Origin: Phycisphaerales bacterium
GTDB lineage: Bacteria; Planctomycetota; Phycisphaerae; Phycisphaerales; UBA1924
Assembly (NCBI GenBank): GCA_947476675.1
Contig: CANJRL010000014.1
Span: 1-35,875, forward strand
Reading direction: 5' to 3'
DNA length: 35,875 bases
The notes beneath the pieces were generated by a model, which saw nothing but the letters and a program-made list of their open reading frames with translations, searched no databases and was not told where the DNA came from. Both the position numbers and the translations under genes were made by a program. Shown here in pieces: positions 14,997 through 23,471 of the stretch (the first letter of the stretch is position 1; the number at the start of each line of letters is the position of its first letter).

Positions 14997-15443
14997 CTAC
15001 GCCGTCGCGACCTGCTGCCGCCGGCCGACCGTCATCAGGTGGTGCCGCGTCGTCCATCGGCGGTCCGCCAGCACCAGCTGCTCGCCCGTCCTGTTCACCG
15101 TGTTCACGACCAGCGGCCCCTGCAGGTTCGCGGTCAGCGCGTCGCCCACCTTGTTCACGATCACGAACACCTGCGCATCCTCCAGCCGGGACAGCGACAG
15201 GTCCTGCATCTGCTCCGGCCGGATCGGCGCCGAGTAGTCCTGGAAGAACAGCGCGGGGTCGGTCACCACGAAGGCCAGGCCCGCGTCCTCCAGGCTCTGC
15301 AGCCAGTAGAACGCCGCGTCGTCGTTGGGCTGCAGCAGGCAGTACCGCCTCTGGCCGCTGAACCCCAGCAAGCCCTTCGGGAACTCGATCACGCGATCCT
15401 CCGCGATGTCCACCGTCCCGAACCGCGTCGTCCGAACTTCCAT
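14997..15443 (-). CDS. fliW: Flagellar assembly factor FliW
   Basis: FliW binds free flagellin and, when released, binds CsrA and inhibits it, coupling flagellin translation to filament secretion. The 148-residue protein matches the family in length. Visible features are the N-terminal TRFGTVDIAEDRVIEFPKGLLGF, then RYCLLQPNDDAAFYWLQSLEDAGLAFVVTDP, and a central VFVIVNKVGDALTANLQGPLVVN. The ATG at 15443 has GGAG 7 nt upstream; the frame upstream of it lacks family sequence. It lies between flgL and csrA, a classic neighbourhood. Gaps of about 140-150 bp on both sides are large enough for promoters, although none is recognised. Confidence 0.93.
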   Translation of the reverse strand: MEVRTTRFGTVDIAEDRVIEFPKGLLGFSGQRRYCLLQPNDDAAFYWLQSLEDAGLAFVVTDPALFFQDYSAPIRPEQMQDLSLSRLEDAQVFVIVNKVGDALTANLQGPLVVNTVNRTGEQLVLADRRWTTRHHLMTVGRRQQVATA

Positions 15444-15539
15444 GGCAGCGCTCCGCTCTGCCGGCCCGTCCCGCCGCCGCGCCACCCTGGCGCGCGCGGC
15501 CTTCCGACAGCGCCCGCCGCGGCCGGTGCGGCGGGGCCC

Positions 15540-15557
15540 GGCCGGATGCGCCCGGCC
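15540..15557. repeat. Small GC hairpin between flgL and fliW
   Basis: A 6-bp perfect stem GGCCGG/CCGGCC with a 6-nt loop lies in the 139-bp flgL-fliW gap. There is no U-tract. It may mark the end of the rod/hook operon transcript, but the evidence is only positional. Confidence 0.25.
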
Positions 15558-15582
15558 GATCTTCGAATCCGCCCGCCCCGCG

Positions 15583-17622
15583 TCACCGCAGGAAGTCGAG
15601 CAGCGAGAGCGACGTCACCCGCGAGGTCGAGGCCAGCCCCGCCTGCTGCGCCAGCTGCAGCAGCGTGAACTTCTGGGTCGCCTGGGTGTAGTCCAGGTCT
15701 TCCAACCCGGACTTGATCTGTTGCGTCACCAAACTCAGGTCCTCTTCGCGCGTTCGCGCGGAATCCACCCGCTGCGCACGCGCCCCCACCGTCGCGCGGG
15801 CTCGCGTCAGCACATCGACATCCCCGTTCAGCCGCTCCCCAGCAACCGTGATGCCGCGGCTGTCGTTGGTCTCCAGCGCCCCCCGCAGCTCGATCAGCGA
15901 CGAGAACGCGCTGTCCACGCGCACCGTCGCGCGGTCCTCGCCCGCAAGAGTTGCCGGGCTCCCCGCCGTGAACTTCGCCCCCAGGAGCCCGAGGTCCTCC
16001 GCGGCGTGCCCGTAGAGGCTCGTCACCGCCGTCGTGCCGCCGCCCACCGACGAGTCCGTGAACACGATGCCGTTCGACCCGTTCGAGAGCCCCACCACGA
16101 GTGTCCCAACGCCGAAGGCGGCGTCCGCGACATTCTGAATCCGCCCTATGACAGAGGCCACATCGCCCATATCCTGCTTGCGCAGATCGACATCCACGCT
16201 GGCCCCGCTCTTCAGCGTGATTCTGAAATCGTTGTTCCGCACCGGGTCGGGCAGTCCCGTCACCGGGTCGACCGCCCCGTCGGCGATCTGCACCCCCTTG
16301 CCGTCGTTGAAGTCCGCGATCTTGGTCGAGGGCTTCAGCGTGCGGATGCCGAGCGTGGTCGCCGCCGTCCCGCCTCCCTCCTCGATCGCCATCCGCAGGC
16401 CCGAGACCTCGTTCACAACATCGATCGACTTGCCGTCCGCCGAGATCTCCGCCCGGATCCCCAGGTTCAGCGCCGCCACCGCGGACTTGAACTGGCCCAG
16501 CGTCATCCCCGCGGAGGTGGTCACCACGCCCTGGGCGGCGCCGTTCTTGAAGACGATGTTGCCGTAGGTCACCGGCGGCGTCGCGTTGAGGCTCCCCAGT
16601 GTCGTGAAGTCCGTCAGCCTCGGATCCAGGTCCTGATTCGCCGCCGTGTTCACCGCGTTCGCGCCCGTGTAGGTGAAGCCGGCGATGCCCAGGTCAGCCG
16701 CGGTCGACCCGGTGCCCGTGTCGAGGAACCTCAGGGTGTACGGGGGCGCCGTCTGGAGCCCGCCGAAGGCGAGCCTCTCGCCGCTCACGCCGGACGAGGG
16801 ATACCCGGCGGTGAACGCCGCCGGGGCCGCCTGCCGAACCGCGCTCTCGAGGCGCGTGAGCGTCTCGCCGATGGTTTGGGCGCCGGTCAGGTCAACCGTG
16901 ATGTTCTGCGTCGTGGCGCCGTTGAAGATCGCGACGGTGACCGGGCCCGGCTTGATCCCCACGTTGCGCGCCCCGGCGACGTCGTCCAGGCGCGTCGTCA
17001 GCGTCAGCGCCGGGTTCAGGTCGACATCGCCCTTGACCCGCGCCGAGAGGGCCCCGAATGCTTCTTCTCCGGCGATCGTCGCGGGGGCGTCCAGCCCCTC
17101 CCCCAGGTCGGTCCTGAGCCCCTGGCCGCGGCCGTTGTAGCGGTAGCCTCCGAGGAACGCCTCGAACGGCGGCTGATCGACGCTGTCGCCGCCGAAGAGA
17201 TGGATGCCCGTGAAGTCGCGATTGGCGATGCTCGCCAACTCGTTCACCAGCGATCCGACCACCACGGCCTGGTTCTTCCGCGTTCCGGCGTCGGAGCCTG
17301 CCCCCAGCTGCGCCGACGCGATCTGCGACGCGTTCCGCGCCAGGTCCACCGCGTCGTTGAGCGAGGTGTCGATCGTGCTGAGCAGCGCGTCGGCGTGCTT
17401 GTAGTTCCGGAGTCGCTGGTCGGTCTGGTTGAGCCGCTGCTGCAGCGTGAGCACGACCGAGGCGCGGACGCTGTCGTCGCTGGGCCGGTTGATCTCCTTC
17501 CCGCTGGACAGTTTCTCCTGCTGGAGGAGCGAATCGACGCTGTTGCGTGTGTTGTTCGACAGGGAGATCCTCGACACCAGAAGGTTCGGGACGCGCGCGA
17601 GGCTCGAGGGGATGGTCGCCAT
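15583..17622 (-). CDS. flgL: Hook-filament junction protein FlgL (HAP3), enlarged
   Basis: FlgL joins the hook (via FlgK) to the filament. The N-terminus is flagellin-like: RISLSNNTRNSVDSLLQQEKLSSGKEINRPSDDSVRAS. The C-terminus has TREEDLSLVTQQIKSGLEDLDYTQATQKFTLLQLAQQAGL, the FlgL-type coil. It is 679 residues long, about twice the E. coli protein (about 317). The extra is a large central domain (about 150-560) with repeated strand-like segments such as GVVTTSAGMTLGQFKSAV, LGIRAEISADGKSIDV and LGIRTLKPSTKIADFNDG. These resemble flagellin hypervariable-domain modules. It starts 8 nt after the flgK stop, so it is coupled to flgK. Confidence 0.92.
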   Translation of the reverse strand: MATIPSSLARVPNLLVSRISLSNNTRNSVDSLLQQEKLSSGKEINRPSDDSVRASVVLTLQQRLNQTDQRLRNYKHADALLSTIDTSLNDAVDLARNASQIASAQLGAGSDAGTRKNQAVVVGSLVNELASIANRDFTGIHLFGGDSVDQPPFEAFLGGYRYNGRGQGLRTDLGEGLDAPATIAGEEAFGALSARVKGDVDLNPALTLTTRLDDVAGARNVGIKPGPVTVAIFNGATTQNITVDLTGAQTIGETLTRLESAVRQAAPAAFTAGYPSSGVSGERLAFGGLQTAPPYTLRFLDTGTGSTAADLGIAGFTYTGANAVNTAANQDLDPRLTDFTTLGSLNATPPVTYGNIVFKNGAAQGVVTTSAGMTLGQFKSAVAALNLGIRAEISADGKSIDVVNEVSGLRMAIEEGGGTAATTLGIRTLKPSTKIADFNDGKGVQIADGAVDPVTGLPDPVRNNDFRITLKSGASVDVDLRKQDMGDVASVIGRIQNVADAAFGVGTLVVGLSNGSNGIVFTDSSVGGGTTAVTSLYGHAAEDLGLLGAKFTAGSPATLAGEDRATVRVDSAFSSLIELRGALETNDSRGITVAGERLNGDVDVLTRARATVGARAQRVDSARTREEDLSLVTQQIKSGLEDLDYTQATQKFTLLQLAQQAGLASTSRVTSLSLLDFLR

Positions 17623-17630
17623 GGTGTTGC

Positions 17631-19385
17631 TCAGGCTGTGCCGGTGATGCCGAGAAGAGTCTGGAACATCTGGTCGACGACGGTGATGAACCTGGCGGCG
17701 CCCTGGTACTGGCGCTGGTACTGCAGGAGGTTGATCGATTCCTCGTCCACGCTCACGCCGCTGATCGCCGAGCGCTGGTTCTCGATGCTCTCGCGCACCA
17801 GCCTGGTCGAGTCGACCCGGGTCTTGGCGGCGGAGGTCTCGCTCGCCACCCTTTCGACCGTCTTGAGCCAGCCGCCGCTGATCGAGACACCGCCAACGCC
17901 CGCCACCGGGGCGTCGCGCAGCCCGGCGATGGCTCGGGCCTGCGTGTTCGACCCGCCGGTGCGGCCGGACACGGTGTCGGCGGCCGCGACCAGCCGCGTC
18001 GGGTCCTGCCGGAGGTCGCTGCGCACCGCGATGTCGGCCGCGGTGGTCCCCGCGAAGTAGGTGTTGACGCCCAGCGTCGCCAGCACGCCCGAGGTGTCGT
18101 TGGCGAAGGCCACGTCGAACCCGCCCGCCGCCTTGATGCTCAGGTTCCCGCCCGTCGTCACCGAGGCGGTGATGTTCGCCACGCCGTTGAGCGCGGCAAC
18201 GATGCCGGCCAGGCTGGTGTCGTTGGCGAAGCCGGGGGCGCCGGTGTTGTCGACGCCGTCGAGATCGACCTGGATCCGCACCGTCTGCTTCGCCCCGACC
18301 GAGTCCGTGACGACGACGTCGAACGACCCGCTCTGCGGCTTGTACGGGAGCGCGGCGAGGGTCGCGTTGGTCGGGTCGTTGAGGGCCTTCGTCTGGTCCG
18401 CCGCGGGGACCTGGAGAGTGCCGGTGAGGTCGGTCAGCCGGGCCAGCGCGCGGCCCGACGAGTGGGCCTTGTTCACCTCGAAGATCAGCGTCGAGGCGAC
18501 CTTGTCGAGTTCCTTGGTCGTCCTGTCGATCGCGTTGGTGCGCTGCTGGAGGAGCCCTCCCAAGGCCCCGGTCTTGGCGTCGAGGCTCTCCCCGGTCTTG
18601 GTGACGCGCACGCTGACCGCGATGTCGTTGTTCACCGACTCCTGCACGTAGGAGATGCCCAGCGACGTGCTGCCCTGGACGAGGGGCGTCGAGCCGAAGT
18701 AGAGGTCCACCGAGCCGGTGTTGGACTCGACCGAGGTGACGTCGAGGATCTCGGAGAGATCGCGCACCAGGCCGTCGCGCTGGTCGCGCAGGTCGTTGGC
18801 CACGCCGCGCCCCTGCTCTGCGCTCACCACCTGGAGGTTGAGCTTCGCGATGTCGCTGAGGAGCTGGTTGGCCTTGCTCGCGTTGCTCTGGATCTGGGAA
18901 TCGACCTGGCGGCGGGTGTCCTGCAGGTCCTGCCTCAGGCCCCGGACGAAGGACGCCAGCGACACCCCCTGCTCGACCGCGCTGGTGCGCGTCTCGGTGG
19001 CGCCGGGGTTGTTCGCCAGTTCGGAGAACGCGCTGTAGAACTTGTTGAGCTGGGTGCTGAGGTCGCTGCCCGAGAGTTCGTTGAGAATGGACTCGACCTG
19101 CGAGAGCACGCTCTGGTCGACCGCCGCGCCCTGCTCGCGCGAGACGGCGTCCTCGAGGCGGCCCTGCAGCGCCTTGTCGATCTGCCGCCGGACATCCGTC
19201 ACCGAGACGCCGCGGCCGTTGTACAGCCCGCCGGGGTCGAGGCCGCCGTCGGGCGTCAGCCGGGCCACTTGCCGGGTGTAGCCCGGGGTGGCGGCGTTGG
19301 CCATGTTGTTGCCGGTCACCTGGAGCGCGATCTGGCTCGCGGTGAGGGCCGAGCGGCCGATCTGGAGCGCGCCGCTGAGGCTCAT
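17631..19385 (-). CDS. flgK: Hook-associated protein FlgK (HAP1)
   Basis: This 584-residue hook-filament junction protein has the rod/hook N-terminal helix MSLSGALQIGRSALTASQIA, then QVTGNNMANAATPGYTRQVA. The FlgK-specific segment ESILNELSGSDLSTQLNKFYSAFSELANNPG follows. The C-terminal coil is SVDEESINLLQYQRQYQGAARFITVVDQMFQTLLG. The ATG at 19385 overlaps the flgN stop as ATGA, strong evidence for this start over the much longer open frame. It is co-translated with its likely chaperone FlgN (upstream) and followed by flgL. Confidence 0.95.
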   Translation of the reverse strand: MSLSGALQIGRSALTASQIALQVTGNNMANAATPGYTRQVARLTPDGGLDPGGLYNGRGVSVTDVRRQIDKALQGRLEDAVSREQGAAVDQSVLSQVESILNELSGSDLSTQLNKFYSAFSELANNPGATETRTSAVEQGVSLASFVRGLRQDLQDTRRQVDSQIQSNASKANQLLSDIAKLNLQVVSAEQGRGVANDLRDQRDGLVRDLSEILDVTSVESNTGSVDLYFGSTPLVQGSTSLGISYVQESVNNDIAVSVRVTKTGESLDAKTGALGGLLQQRTNAIDRTTKELDKVASTLIFEVNKAHSSGRALARLTDLTGTLQVPAADQTKALNDPTNATLAALPYKPQSGSFDVVVTDSVGAKQTVRIQVDLDGVDNTGAPGFANDTSLAGIVAALNGVANITASVTTGGNLSIKAAGGFDVAFANDTSGVLATLGVNTYFAGTTAADIAVRSDLRQDPTRLVAAADTVSGRTGGSNTQARAIAGLRDAPVAGVGGVSISGGWLKTVERVASETSAAKTRVDSTRLVRESIENQRSAISGVSVDEESINLLQYQRQYQGAARFITVVDQMFQTLLGITGTA

Positions 19386-19933
19386 GTCGTCACGTCCATC
19401 GCGGTGATCACGGCCGGGCCCGCGCTGACGACGCCCCGGGGCGTGTACGCGCCCGAGTGGCTCAGACGGCCCTCGACGGCGCGGATGATCCCGGTCATGT
19501 GCCCGGCCAGGGTCTCGGCGGCCTGGGCCAGCGACGCGTTCTCGCCGCGCAGCCGCTCGATCAGCGCCCGCAGCCGGGACGCCGCCGATGTCAGCGCCCC
19601 GCGCTGAGGCTCGGGCAGGCGCGAGGCGATCCAGGACAGCGTCGGGCGCCAGTCGGCGCCGGCGTCGGCGGGCTTCCCGTAGCGACGCTCGGCGCGGGCC
19701 GCGACGGCCTCGCGCTCGGCGTCGATCGCAGCGATGCGCTGCACCGCCTCGTTCTCCTGCGCGATGCACGCGGCCATCGCCCTAGCGTCGGCGAGCGCGA
19801 TCGCCCGCCGCCGGGCGCCGGCGATGATCGCGAGCCGCTCGTGCTCGGCGTGCAGGCGGTCGAGCACCGAGCCGAGGTCGGCGGCGAGCGGGTCGACGGC
19901 CTCGCGCCCCAGGGTGTTGGCGGCGTCAGGCAT
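19382..19933 (-). CDS. flgN: FlgN-like chaperone for hook-associated proteins
   Basis: The 183-residue protein is almost wholly helical, with Ala/Arg/Glu-rich heptad-like stretches (LGSVLDRLHAEHERLAIIAGARRRAIALADARAMAACIAQENEAVQRI). This fits the FlgN family of export chaperones for FlgK and FlgL. Sequence identity in this family is low, so the assignment leans on position: its stop overlaps the flgK start by 4 nt and it follows a FlgJ-type gene, the usual FlgN place. The start ATG overlaps the end of flgJ by 8 nt. The C-terminal 25 residues are Gly/Ala/Val-rich and probably flexible. Confidence 0.75.
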   Translation of the reverse strand: MPDAANTLGREAVDPLAADLGSVLDRLHAEHERLAIIAGARRRAIALADARAMAACIAQENEAVQRIAAIDAEREAVAARAERRYGKPADAGADWRPTLSWIASRLPEPQRGALTSAASRLRALIERLRGENASLAQAAETLAGHMTGIIRAVEGRLSHSGAYTPRGVVSAGPAVITAMDVTT

Positions 19934-20360
19934 GGATGTTCACCCCGGCCTCCGCCTGCGCCGCGCGGACGCCGCGCGACCGCTGCAGCAGGCTTGTCGC
20001 CATCCTGTCCACCAGAGGGAATCTCGAGGCCCGCACGATGCGCTTGGCCACCTCTGAGTCGAGCACAGCGCCGAACTTCTTCTCCCCTTCCGTCGGGCCG
20101 AAGGGGGGCGAGGCATGGTTGCTCTCGCGCAGTTGCTTGAGCACCGGCTGGATGAGCGCCATCGCGACGAACTCCTCGGCGGCCCCTCGGGCCTGCTGCT
20201 CGGGCGTCTGCTTGGCCTTCACCTTTTCGAGCGCGGTGGCGAAGCCCACGCTGTCGACGGGGTGGCGGACGATCTGCGGCTTGGGCCCGTGCATCCAGGC
20301 GTCGGCGCCGCGGGTCGCTTCGAGGATGGTCGGCGGCTTGTTGGGAGTCGCGATGCTCAC
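19926..20360 (-). CDS. flgJ: Rod-binding protein (FlgJ N-terminal domain type)
   Basis: A 144-residue protein matching the rod-binding half of FlgJ, which caps and helps assemble the periplasmic rod. The signature is ARGAAEEFVAMALIQPVLKQLRESN (about 57-81), then FGPTEGEKKFGAVLDSEVAKRIVRASRFPLVDRMATSLLQ. The C-terminal peptidoglycan-hydrolase domain of enterobacterial FlgJ is absent, as in many non-proteobacterial species, so wall opening must depend on another enzyme. The start is a GTG only 3 nt after the flgI stop. An internal ATG at codon 23 is an alternative, but it would drop a plausible N-terminal segment. Confidence 0.88.
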   Translation of the reverse strand: MSIATPNKPPTILEATRGADAWMHGPKPQIVRHPVDSVGFATALEKVKAKQTPEQQARGAAEEFVAMALIQPVLKQLRESNHASPPFGPTEGEKKFGAVLDSEVAKRIVRASRFPLVDRMATSLLQRSRGVRAAQAEAGVNIHA

Positions 20361-20363
20361 GGG

Positions 20364-21500
20364 TCAGTCCACCACGATCTGGGCGTGCAGCTTGCCCGTG
20401 CGTGAAAGCATGTTGAGAATGGCGATCTGGTCGTTCACGGGAACGTCCATCTGCTTGAAGGCGGCGAGCAGGTCCTGGAGGCGCGCCTTGTCGCGGGGCC
20501 TGGTCGACGTCCCGACCTCGGCCCACTTGCTGCGCTCGACCAGCGGGTTCCCCGGCGAGGGCTCGGGCGCAGGCGTCACGGTGGTGATGGCGAGATCGCC
20601 GTGGGTGATCAGCGCCGGGCTGATGTCGACATCGCCGGTGACCACGATGGCCTTCTCCCTCTCGTTGACGATGATCCGCGCCGGGAGGTCGATGAGCGAC
20701 GGGTCGAAGCGGATGCCCAGGATGTCGGCGATGAAGTTGGCCGGGTTGGACCGCTCGACGTCCGGGATGACCACGCGGACGGTGCGGTCGTCGACGGCCC
20801 GGGCGATCTCCGCCGCGGTCTCGTCGAAACTCAGGCGGTGCTGGTTGACGGTGCTGGCGATGAGCTGCGAGGTTGTCCAGGAGGCCAGCGCGTTCTTGAT
20901 GACGAGCGTGATGGTCCCGTCGGGGGCGATGGTCGGGGTCTGGACGTCGCGGACGAACTTGGCCCCGGCGCGGACGCGGCCGGAGTTCTTGTTGGCGCCC
21001 TCGGTGACCACGGGCCCAGAGGCCATGGCGAAGACGCCCTGGCCGGGCAGCGGTCCTCGCAGGGGGGCGAGGAAGAGACGCCCGCCGTCGAGGCTTTTCG
21101 GGTTGTTGATCGCGGCGACGAAGACGTCCATCTCGTCATCCGCCCGGGCGCCGGTCTCGGGCACCTCGCAGGTGACCATCACAAGGGCGATGGACTTGCT
21201 CTGGGCGAGTTCCTCGAACTTGCCGACCGGGTTGCCCTCGTTCTCCAGGAGTTTGGCGAGGGGGCGGGCCACGACGAGGTCCTTGGCGGAATCGCCGCTG
21301 CCGGGCAGCCCGACGACCAGGCCGAAGCCGCGGAGTTCGGACTTGCCGTGGCCCTTGAGGCGGACCAGTTCCTGCAGGCTTGCGCCGTGGGTCGGGTTGG
21401 CGAGGAGGAGGAGCAGGAAGAGCGCGGCGAGCGCAACCGCTGCGCGCACGACCGGCAGTTCCGGCCTGACACCCGAGATGGCGTCGTATCCGCGTGTCAT
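20364..21500 (-). CDS. flgI: Flagellar P-ring protein FlgI
   Basis: This 378-residue protein forms the periplasmic P-ring around the rod. An N-terminal signal/hydrophobic segment (about 17-40) ends near THGAS. Family motifs follow: LRGFGLVVGLPGSGDS, the KDLVVARPLAKLL helix, and VNEREKAIVVTGDVDISPALITHG. The C-terminal helix is LQDLLAAFKQMDVPVNDQIAILNMLSRTGKLHAQIV. The ATG at 21500 has GGAG 9 nt upstream; a GTG five codons earlier lacks its own Shine-Dalgarno. It lies between flgH and the flgJ-type gene. A P-ring implies a diderm envelope. Confidence 0.93.
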   Translation of the reverse strand: MTRGYDAISGVRPELPVVRAAVALAALFLLLLLANPTHGASLQELVRLKGHGKSELRGFGLVVGLPGSGDSAKDLVVARPLAKLLENEGNPVGKFEELAQSKSIALVMVTCEVPETGARADDEMDVFVAAINNPKSLDGGRLFLAPLRGPLPGQGVFAMASGPVVTEGANKNSGRVRAGAKFVRDVQTPTIAPDGTITLVIKNALASWTTSQLIASTVNQHRLSFDETAAEIARAVDDRTVRVVIPDVERSNPANFIADILGIRFDPSLIDLPARIIVNEREKAIVVTGDVDISPALITHGDLAITTVTPAPEPSPGNPLVERSKWAEVGTSTRPRDKARLQDLLAAFKQMDVPVNDQIAILNMLSRTGKLHAQIVVD

Positions 21501-21532
21501 CCGCAGCGTCTCCACGCAAACCCCGGGCCTGA

Positions 21533-22321
21533 TCAGAAGTTGAAGAGGGTCTCGAAGACCTTGGTGAGGATGCCCTTGTCCGAGCCGTCCTTGACCTCGC
21601 CCTTGTTCCGCGTTTCGAGGCGGAGATCGGCGAGTTGCGTCGACTGGACGGTGTTCTGGGCGGTGACGTCCTCGGCGCGGCAGGAGCCGCTGAGGATCAT
21701 GGTCTGTTCTTCCTTGTCCGAGATGGTGGTGGCGCGGGCCTCGATCACGAGCACGCCGTTGGGCTTGACGTCGATCACCGTGCCCGTGATGCGGGCGGTG
21801 AAGCGGTCCTCGCGGGTGTAGTCGCCCTTGCCGTCGAACTTGCCCTCGCTCTTGAGGTCGAGCTGCGGGTTGATGGCCGGCTTTCGCCCGTTGGGCGGGA
21901 CGCGGAGAGAGAACAGGTCGACGAGGTCCGGGAAGGCCGCAAGGTCGACCTTGTCGTCGTACTTCTTGTCGGTCTTCAGGGCCTGGTTGCGGTTGATCTT
22001 GCTGGACTGGTTCACGACGATGGTGATCTGATCGTGAACCTTGTGGCGGCGCGGGGCGGAGGGCTGGATGGCGTAGAGGCTGACGCCGTTGAGTTCCGCG
22101 ACGGGGTTGTTGCGTCGCAGCGCCGGTCCCTCGGAGGCCTCTCCGGGGCCGGGGCCGGGAGCGACCGTGGACGGAGCCGCGCCCTCCTCGGCGCCCTCTG
22201 CCTGAGGGATCGGCGCCTGGCCGGGATCCACCGGACGCTGGAAGAGGCTCTGGGCCGGACCGGCGGGAGAGCCGGCGGCTGCGAGAGCCGAGAGCAGACC
22301 GATGCGAGCGCGTGACCTCAT
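21533..22321 (-). CDS. flgH: Flagellar L-ring protein FlgH, apparently without a lipobox
   Basis: FlgH forms the outer-membrane L-ring. The core DQITIVVNQSSKINRNQALKTDKKYD, then KSEGKFDGKGDYTREDRFTARITGTVIDVKPNGVLVIEA, and EEQTMILSGSCRAEDVTAQNTVQS matches the family. The product is 262 residues. The signal peptide (about 1-25, ending near AGPAQS) has no cysteine near its cleavage site. Most FlgH proteins are lipoproteins with L-x-G-C there, so this one may be held in the ring without a lipid anchor. The ATG overlaps the flgA stop as ATGA. No upstream start would add a lipobox, because the preceding sequence is flgA coding. Confidence 0.92.
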   Translation of the reverse strand: MRSRARIGLLSALAAAGSPAGPAQSLFQRPVDPGQAPIPQAEGAEEGAAPSTVAPGPGPGEASEGPALRRNNPVAELNGVSLYAIQPSAPRRHKVHDQITIVVNQSSKINRNQALKTDKKYDDKVDLAAFPDLVDLFSLRVPPNGRKPAINPQLDLKSEGKFDGKGDYTREDRFTARITGTVIDVKPNGVLVIEARATTISDKEEQTMILSGSCRAEDVTAQNTVQSTQLADLRLETRNKGEVKDGSDKGILTKVFETLFNF

Positions 22322-23445
22322 CGCGGCGCCTCCTCACCCGACCTCGCGGGGTCCGACGCTGCGCGCCCCGGGGCGGCGCCGTCTCGGGCATCGGGCTGGT
22401 TGACGACCAGCACCGCGCGGCCTTTGCCGTCCACACGGGCGGTGAAGGTCTTCTTGCTCTTTTCGAGCCGGAACTCGATCATTTCTCCCTCGCGGCCGTC
22501 GCTGATCGCGCGGGCCGGCGTCTTGACCAGCACGCTGCCGCTCATCGCGTGGACGGTGGCGAGTTCCCCCCGGCGGATCAGGACGGGCTTGACGACGGAA
22601 TCGTCGCGCAGCGCGGCGCCCGGGGCCATGCGTGTGCGCGCCTGCGCGCCCACCACATCGGAGGCGGAGTCGACTCCTGCGCCGACGCCCGGCGCGGCCC
22701 ACTGCTCGGTCTCGCGGACGTGCTGGTCGGTGATCACCTCGCCCTTGCGCACCGGGGCGGTGAGCACGACGGCGGTCTTCCGGACCAGCGGCGTCGCGTG
22801 GACCAGGGACGACGCCGTGATGCGGTCGCCGTCGTAGACCGTGACCTGCGCGGGCATGCGCGGCGAGCCGGCGGCGGCGATGATGCGCACGTCGACGCGG
22901 CGGGCGGGCTGATCGATCGTCATGTCGAGGATGGGGTCGGGCTCGAAGGACAGGCGGAGGTCCTCGGTCTTGACCTTGAGCAGATCGGCGATGCGCTGGG
23001 CGATCGCGGCGCGGACCTGGCCCGAGGGCATGGCCGAGGCGGGCTCGGCGGCGGCGGCCGGGACGGGCTCGGGGGGGGACTTGGCCGGCGGCGCCGCCAC
23101 GGGCTGGCTGGGCGCGGGGCCGCCGCGGACGACGCAGGCGTTGCCCTGGAGCGCGATGCGGCCCCAGTTGACCTGGCGGGCGTCGAGGGCGGCGCGAACG
23201 GAGCGGAGGTCGATGGTAACGGCGCCGCCGGCGTTCCGCAGGGCGTCGGCGGCGTCGGGGAGGATGACGAGGTCGCGAAGGGTCATCGCGTCGTCGCCGG
23301 CCAGGTCGGCGATGTCGGCGAGGCGGACCTGCGTCTGGTCGGGCGTGAGCGTGGCGCGGGGCCGGATCGTGATCGCCCCGCCGAAGGCGGCGGCGCTGAG
23401 AAGCAGCGCGGAGGCGAGGCAGAGCGTGGTGCGGGCGAGGTTCAT
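22318..23445 (-). CDS. flgA: Flagellar P-ring assembly chaperone FlgA
   Basis: The 375-residue periplasmic protein has a clear N-terminal signal peptide (NLARTTLCLASALLLSAAAFGG) and an Ala/Pro-rich linker near 110-140. The C-terminal half holds the SAF/FlgA-type region: ITASSLVHATPLVRKTAVVLTAPVRKGEVITDQHVRETE, then RTRMAPGAALRDDSVVKPVLIRRGELATV. FlgA assists FlgI polymerisation in the periplasm. It is longer than the E. coli protein (about 219 aa), owing to the N-terminal strand-rich domain and a charged C-terminal tail (after about 345). The ATG at 23445 has AGGAG 7 nt upstream. Its stop overlaps flgH. Confidence 0.9.
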   Translation of the reverse strand: MNLARTTLCLASALLLSAAAFGGAITIRPRATLTPDQTQVRLADIADLAGDDAMTLRDLVILPDAADALRNAGGAVTIDLRSVRAALDARQVNWGRIALQGNACVVRGGPAPSQPVAAPPAKSPPEPVPAAAAEPASAMPSGQVRAAIAQRIADLLKVKTEDLRLSFEPDPILDMTIDQPARRVDVRIIAAAGSPRMPAQVTVYDGDRITASSLVHATPLVRKTAVVLTAPVRKGEVITDQHVRETEQWAAPGVGAGVDSASDVVGAQARTRMAPGAALRDDSVVKPVLIRRGELATVHAMSGSVLVKTPARAISDGREGEMIEFRLEKSKKTFTARVDGKGRAVLVVNQPDARDGAAPGRAASDPARSGEEAPR

Positions 23446-23471
23446 CCGCCGTCTCCTGTGTCGGGTGGGGA

